From Anaerolineae bacterium (GTDB lineage: Bacteria > Chloroflexota > Anaerolineae > Promineifilales > Promineifilaceae): a stretch of 64,000 nt of DNA. The notes below the pieces were generated by a model. The model was given only the letters and a program-made list of their open reading frames with translations. It searched no databases and had not been told where the DNA came from. Positions 60,897 through 64,000 of this stretch are shown piece after piece. How positions within the stretch are numbered: the first letter of the stretch is position 1; the number at the start of each line of letters is the position of its first letter. The position numbers and the translations under genes are program-made. The DNA lies in contig JANQGC010000356.1 of assembly GCA_028277515.1 (NCBI GenBank), positions 24,371-88,370 of the forward strand, given 5' to 3'.

Positions 60897-61481
60897 ATGA
60901 AGATTGGCTATGCTCGGGTTAGTACTCAAGACCAAGATCTGGCGATGCAGCTTGATGCTTTGAATAATGCTGGCTGCAAGAAAATTTATCAGGAAAAATA
61001 TACCGGATCGACTAAAGAACGGCCGCAGCTCCAAAAAATGTTGGAACAACTGAGGGAAGGCGATGTTGTCGTTATTTGGAAACTGGATCGTCTTGCCCGT
61101 TCACTGAAAGACCTGGTAAGTTTGGTTAATGAGATCCAGGAAAAGGGTGGAGGATTGCACAGCCTTAACGATCAAATAGATACTACCACACCCCAAGGCA
61201 AGTTCACCTTTCATGTATTTGCAGTCCTTGCGGAATTTGAGCGAGACATTATTCGAGAAAGAACAAAGGCTGGTTTGGCTGCCGCAAGAGCGAGGGGAAG
61301 AAAAGGCGGACGGCCGAAGGGTCTATCAAAAAAGGCCCAACACACAGCTATCATTGCGGAAAAGCTATATCAAGAACAAGAATTGACTGTCAAGGAAATT
61401 TGTGATCAACTGTCGATATCAAGAGGCACACATTATAATTATCTTCGATATAAGGGGGTCAAAATTGGTAGCAGGTACTAA
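60897..61481 (+). CDS. Serine recombinase (resolvase/invertase family)
   Basis: 194 residues. Nucleophile Ser9 in YARVSTQDQ, KLDRLARSLKDL and FAVLAEFERDIIRERTKAG, with a C-terminal HTH (TVKEICDQLSISRGTHYNYL). Similar to the recombinase at 44984. An extended -10 box at 60839-60847 and a GGAAGGA site suggest normal expression. It may have moved the neighbouring ABC-3C block. Confidence 0.92.
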   Translation: MKIGYARVSTQDQDLAMQLDALNNAGCKKIYQEKYTGSTKERPQLQKMLEQLREGDVVVIWKLDRLARSLKDLVSLVNEIQEKGGGLHSLNDQIDTTTPQGKFTFHVFAVLAEFERDIIRERTKAGLAAARARGRKGGRPKGLSKKAQHTAIIAEKLYQEQELTVKEICDQLSISRGTHYNYLRYKGVKIGSRY

Positions 61482-62023
61482 AGCTCTGTATTTACATCGT
61501 AATTCCTGCGGTCTATTAAAACTAAAATATTGGCATAAAAATTGATACCATTAGAAATTCAATTTACCTTTAGCTCTAATTGTTCGACAATTCCTATTCC
61601 TCTCCTATCCTCACTCTGAAAATACCAGAACAGTAAAGTTGGTTTAAACACATTATGCCGAGTTTATTGGGAGGTAACCAACGAAAGGTAGTGCGTTGAG
61701 ATTATCCACCACCCTTTGCAATTTCTCTTGAGAGAAGTTTGGTGGAACGAGTGAATAAATAATAATTTAGTTTTTGCGATTCAGAAGCATCGCTAGAGTG
61801 AAGCCAAAAATCAGGCCAAAGTAAATTAACTTTATTATCCACGCTCACTCGAGAGCAATGTGAGATTATATGCCACCACTACCCAACGAAATAGATCAGC
61901 CATCGATCAAATTCCGATCCAATTTTGATAAAAATTACATAGAGTATTTTGGACCATGGATTTATGCTTTTGGCAGATAGGGATCAATTGCTAACAGAAA
62001 TTGAAAAATTCAAGGAGGTAGAC
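61482..62023. other. Intergenic stretch with no supported gene
   Basis: Over 500 bp of AT-rich sequence with short unsupported frames. The last bases hold the strong ribosome-binding site of the next gene. TTATCCACC occurs near 61697, a weak DnaA-box-like match. Confidence 0.5.
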
Positions 62024-62488
62024 ATGCGAACAAGAGGTGTCCAAGTTTTAGTTTTAACTATTTTATTTTTTAGCTTTATTGGAGATGTTTCAGCCCTGTT
62101 AGCGATGGCTGAACAAGATGTTTACAATGTTGGTACATCTTCATGGTCACACATTGATGATGAGCCTGTAGTTCCGACTGATATCTCTCCGGATGAAGGT
62201 AACAGAGAAGAAGGCAAAAAAGAAGGTAACGATGATAACAAAATCATTGTGCCAATAGAAACACCCCCCTTGTATATTGAGCAAAATGGTTCCGAAAGCA
62301 TCATGACCGCTTCTGATTATTCTGGCGAGGTCTTGGGAGTCTTTAAAGTGACCCCGAATTTTAATGACCAACTCCCTTCAGGCCCTAGATTTGAAACTAT
62401 CTTAGATGTAGGTTACGGCATAGACGCTCGATTCTCTTGGAATCTAACTGAGGATCTTTTTTCTTTTTCTTTTTCAACAAATAATTGA
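62024..62488 (+). CDS. Secreted hypothetical protein
   Basis: 154 residues from ATG 62024 with AAGGAGG about 5 nt upstream. A signal peptide (about 1-25, RGVQVLVLTILFFSFIGDV) precedes an acidic region rich in Asp/Glu (EGNREEGKKEGNDDNK) and a C-terminal beta-rich segment. No family is recognised. Upstream in-frame start at 61949 is less likely. Confidence 0.6.
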   Translation: MRTRGVQVLVLTILFFSFIGDVSALLAMAEQDVYNVGTSSWSHIDDEPVVPTDISPDEGNREEGKKEGNDDNKIIVPIETPPLYIEQNGSESIMTASDYSGEVLGVFKVTPNFNDQLPSGPRFETILDVGYGIDARFSWNLTEDLFSFSFSTNN

Positions 62489-62727
62489 AGGGCTCTCCTT
62501 AAATAGGTAGGTTAAGGTGGATTGTAAGCTCTTTTCACGATTATATTCTTAGACATCTAGACATGTCGTTGACTGGCAACGAAAAACAGCTTCATTCTAA
62601 ATATTTTCAATTTTTTCAAGTTCGACGAGTTGCGTTTTTCTATTAATTTTGTGTAGATAATAATTCCAAATTCTCTAATCGAAATTGAGATATATTTTCT
62701 ACAAGGACTTCAAGCGCAGGATTGACC

Positions 62728-63447
62728 ATGAGCGATAACATACCTTTTCTGCAGATCACTGGACCGAATGGGCAGCAGTTAAAAGTTGATATTGCAGAAG
62801 AAAAGGTAACTATCGGCCGTTTTGAGGAACATAACGATATCGCGCTTCAACCCGATCCCCAGCAGCTCATTACCCGCGTTCATCATTGCACTATTGAACG
62901 ATCAGAAGGTGTTTGGTGGATTGTAGACAATGGTAGCGTAAACAAAACCTTTCTAGAAAGAGATGGCTCTGTTGAAGTAGTTGATGGTAAGGCTGTCATC
63001 GGAGATTTAGACACTGTACGTGTTTTAGGAATAATAACGGATGAGGGCGATCCATTATATTGGGAGATGGTCTTCAACGATCCGGAAAGGACGCAAGTAG
63101 CTGATATTGTCTCTCAGCTTGCATTTTTGAGATACGATTGGATCCAAGCAAAACTGATGCGTTTCGATGGGCGGACGCGTGCTGAGATTCCGGGGTTACG
63201 ACCGCAGGAACATAAGCTCATTCGTTATATGGATCAACGTAATTGGGCAAATGGTTTTGTGCCCGTCATGTGTACCTATGAAGAACTTATCCAAGCTATT
63301 TGGGATGATGATGCATATGGTCATACTGAGGTTGACATCAATCGCCTGGTTTGGGAATTAAGAAAAAAAATCGAAATTAACCAAAAAGAGCCCCAATTTT
63401 TACAAACCGTCCGTGGTATGGGTTACCGGCTAATTACAAAGAAGTAG
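62728..63447 (+). CDS. FHA domain fused to OmpR/PhoB-type winged helix
   Basis: 239 residues from ATG 62728 (AGGA 6 nt upstream). Residues about 5-100 are FHA (VTIGRFEEHNDIALQ, RVHHCTIERSEGVWWIVDNGSVNKT), binding phospho-Thr. Residues about 145-238 are a winged helix of the trans_reg_C type (RPQEHKLIRYM, TEVDINRLVWELRKKIE, LQTVRGMGYRLI). A regulator read out by Ser/Thr phosphorylation rather than by a two-component phosphate. Confidence 0.87.
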   Translation: MSDNIPFLQITGPNGQQLKVDIAEEKVTIGRFEEHNDIALQPDPQQLITRVHHCTIERSEGVWWIVDNGSVNKTFLERDGSVEVVDGKAVIGDLDTVRVLGIITDEGDPLYWEMVFNDPERTQVADIVSQLAFLRYDWIQAKLMRFDGRTRAEIPGLRPQEHKLIRYMDQRNWANGFVPVMCTYEELIQAIWDDDAYGHTEVDINRLVWELRKKIEINQKEPQFLQTVRGMGYRLITKK

Positions 63448-63708
63448 TATGTTCTAAAAATTTTCCAGAAGATTTCAATCCGGATGTTAGATAAAAACTA
63501 ACGAATGCCAGAAACATTTTTATTTATTCAATATATGTTACAGTTTGTCCATTAGGTTTGGTTCAAATACCGGTTATCTTAGCCCAAACGGCTCGAGGTT
63601 TATCTTCCTTTTCTTTGAGCCTATACTAAATTGCGTTTCCAAAAACAAGAATTCGAGAATTTTAAGAATTATTGCTTCAAGGGTATCACAACATCTAATC
63701 GTGGATGA
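63448..63708. other. Intergenic stretch without a recognised gene
   Basis: AT-rich, no ORF or clear terminator. It ends at the C-terminal stop of the transposase on the opposite strand. Confidence 0.5.
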
Positions 63709-64000
63709 TTAACACCACCGTTCAATCAACCGTAATAATTCTTTAGAGGGCCTGCCCACCTTTTTTGGTGGTGCCCAACGAGGCAGAGGCACTCTGTACA
63801 TTAACAATTCATCGACTGTCCAAATGTGGTCTGTCAGACCCGCAGCAATGGCCGGAGTGCGCCGGACCCAACGAGAACCGTGTTGGCCAGCGGCAAGACG
63901 CAAGCGCAGGCTATGGTGCACATCGCACAGGTTGTAGAAACAGCCAACGATAAACAAGCCGGCTGTTAGAGTCTCCGGTTGGCGGGCCAACGCACGTGTG
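63709..64000 (-). CDS. Transposase C-terminus, truncated by the window edge
   Basis: Frame open from the right edge to TAA/TGA at 63709. The text CFYNLCDVHHSLRLRL and RTPAIAAGLTDHIWTVDELLMYRVPLP and the final KKVGRPSKELL are the C-terminal landmarks of a common DDE-type (IS1-like) transposase found in cyanobacteria and Chloroflexi. The GC-rich sequence contrasts with the AT-rich stretch to the left. Confidence 0.7.
   Translation of the reverse strand, partial: TRALARQPETLTAGLFIVGCFYNLCDVHHSLRLRLAAGQHGSRWVRRTPAIAAGLTDHIWTVDELLMYRVPLPRWAPPKKVGRPSKELLRLIERWC

Overview
The window reads as a chromosome segment from a Gram-positive-like or monoderm-like bacterium, most probably Chloroflexota (Anaerolineae-type). 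The reasons are a sugar-binding lipoprotein whose mature N-terminus is a Thr/Glu/Val repeat linker of the type common in that phylum, several small lineage-type hypotheticals, a CIRCE-controlled groESL operon, a cdaA-cdaR pair, and repeated signs of leaderless transcription. The taxonomic call is inference; no rRNA is present.

Core part (about 1-30.9 kb). A CNNM-type membrane protein runs off the left edge. A LacI regulator with a textbook promoter and two palindromic operators heads an ABC sugar-uptake operon (lipoprotein, two permeases) followed by a GH13 sucrose-phosphorylase-like enzyme and a GT4 glycosyltransferase. This set may handle glucosylglycerate-type compatible solutes. Next come a receiver-like/DUF309 protein, a Ca2+-type P-ATPase, a PIG-L deacetylase, ClpS, a 53-residue ORF coupled to a HAD phosphatase, and an esterase lipoprotein. 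A leftward cluster carries cdaA, cdaR, der, a THUMP methyltransferase and mtaB. It is followed by a SpoIIE/PP2C-like phosphatase with a small P-loop protein, groESL with two CIRCE elements, a TPR protein, a GT2 glycosyltransferase, an HD phosphohydrolase and a LysM/M23 peptidase.

Transition (30.9-35.6 kb). This holds a structured intergenic element, a beta-propeller lipoprotein, an IS630-like transposase remnant, an uncharacterised three-gene operon ending in a deoxyribosyltransferase-like protein, and tRNA-Arg(UCU) with a terminator.

Accessory region (35.6-64 kb). This is a mosaic of mobile and conflict-related genes. It has an excisionase-like protein, a sigma-region-4-like/concanavalin-like fusion, small hypotheticals, a plasmid-type gene broken by an amber codon, a paralogous pair of membrane-anchored proteins, an Api92-like protein, a Phd/PIN toxin-antitoxin pair and a CrtC/AttH-like lipocalin. 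It also has a PD-(D/E)XK orphan, two serine recombinases, an FG-GAP propeller, a HEPN protein that resembles single-gene abortive-infection factors, and a secreted tandem-repeat protein. A plasmid/ICE-like block follows (M48 peptidase, VirD4/TraD-like ATPase, replication-relaxation protein, a hairpin-rich 1 kb with a DnaA box, an RHH protein, ParA). Next to it lies a complete three-gene ABC-3C-type system (nuclease-like effector, middle component, DUF3732-type ABC ATPase), then a second serine recombinase, an FHA-winged-helix regulator and a truncated transposase at the right edge.

The main points for a second look are: the ABC-3C operon with its promoter and palindrome; the HEPN and PD-(D/E)XK orphans; the uncharacterised trio beside tRNA-Arg; the origin-like hairpin region with GAAC microsatellites in the partition genes; and six genes whose -10 box lies exactly 6 nt before the start codon.
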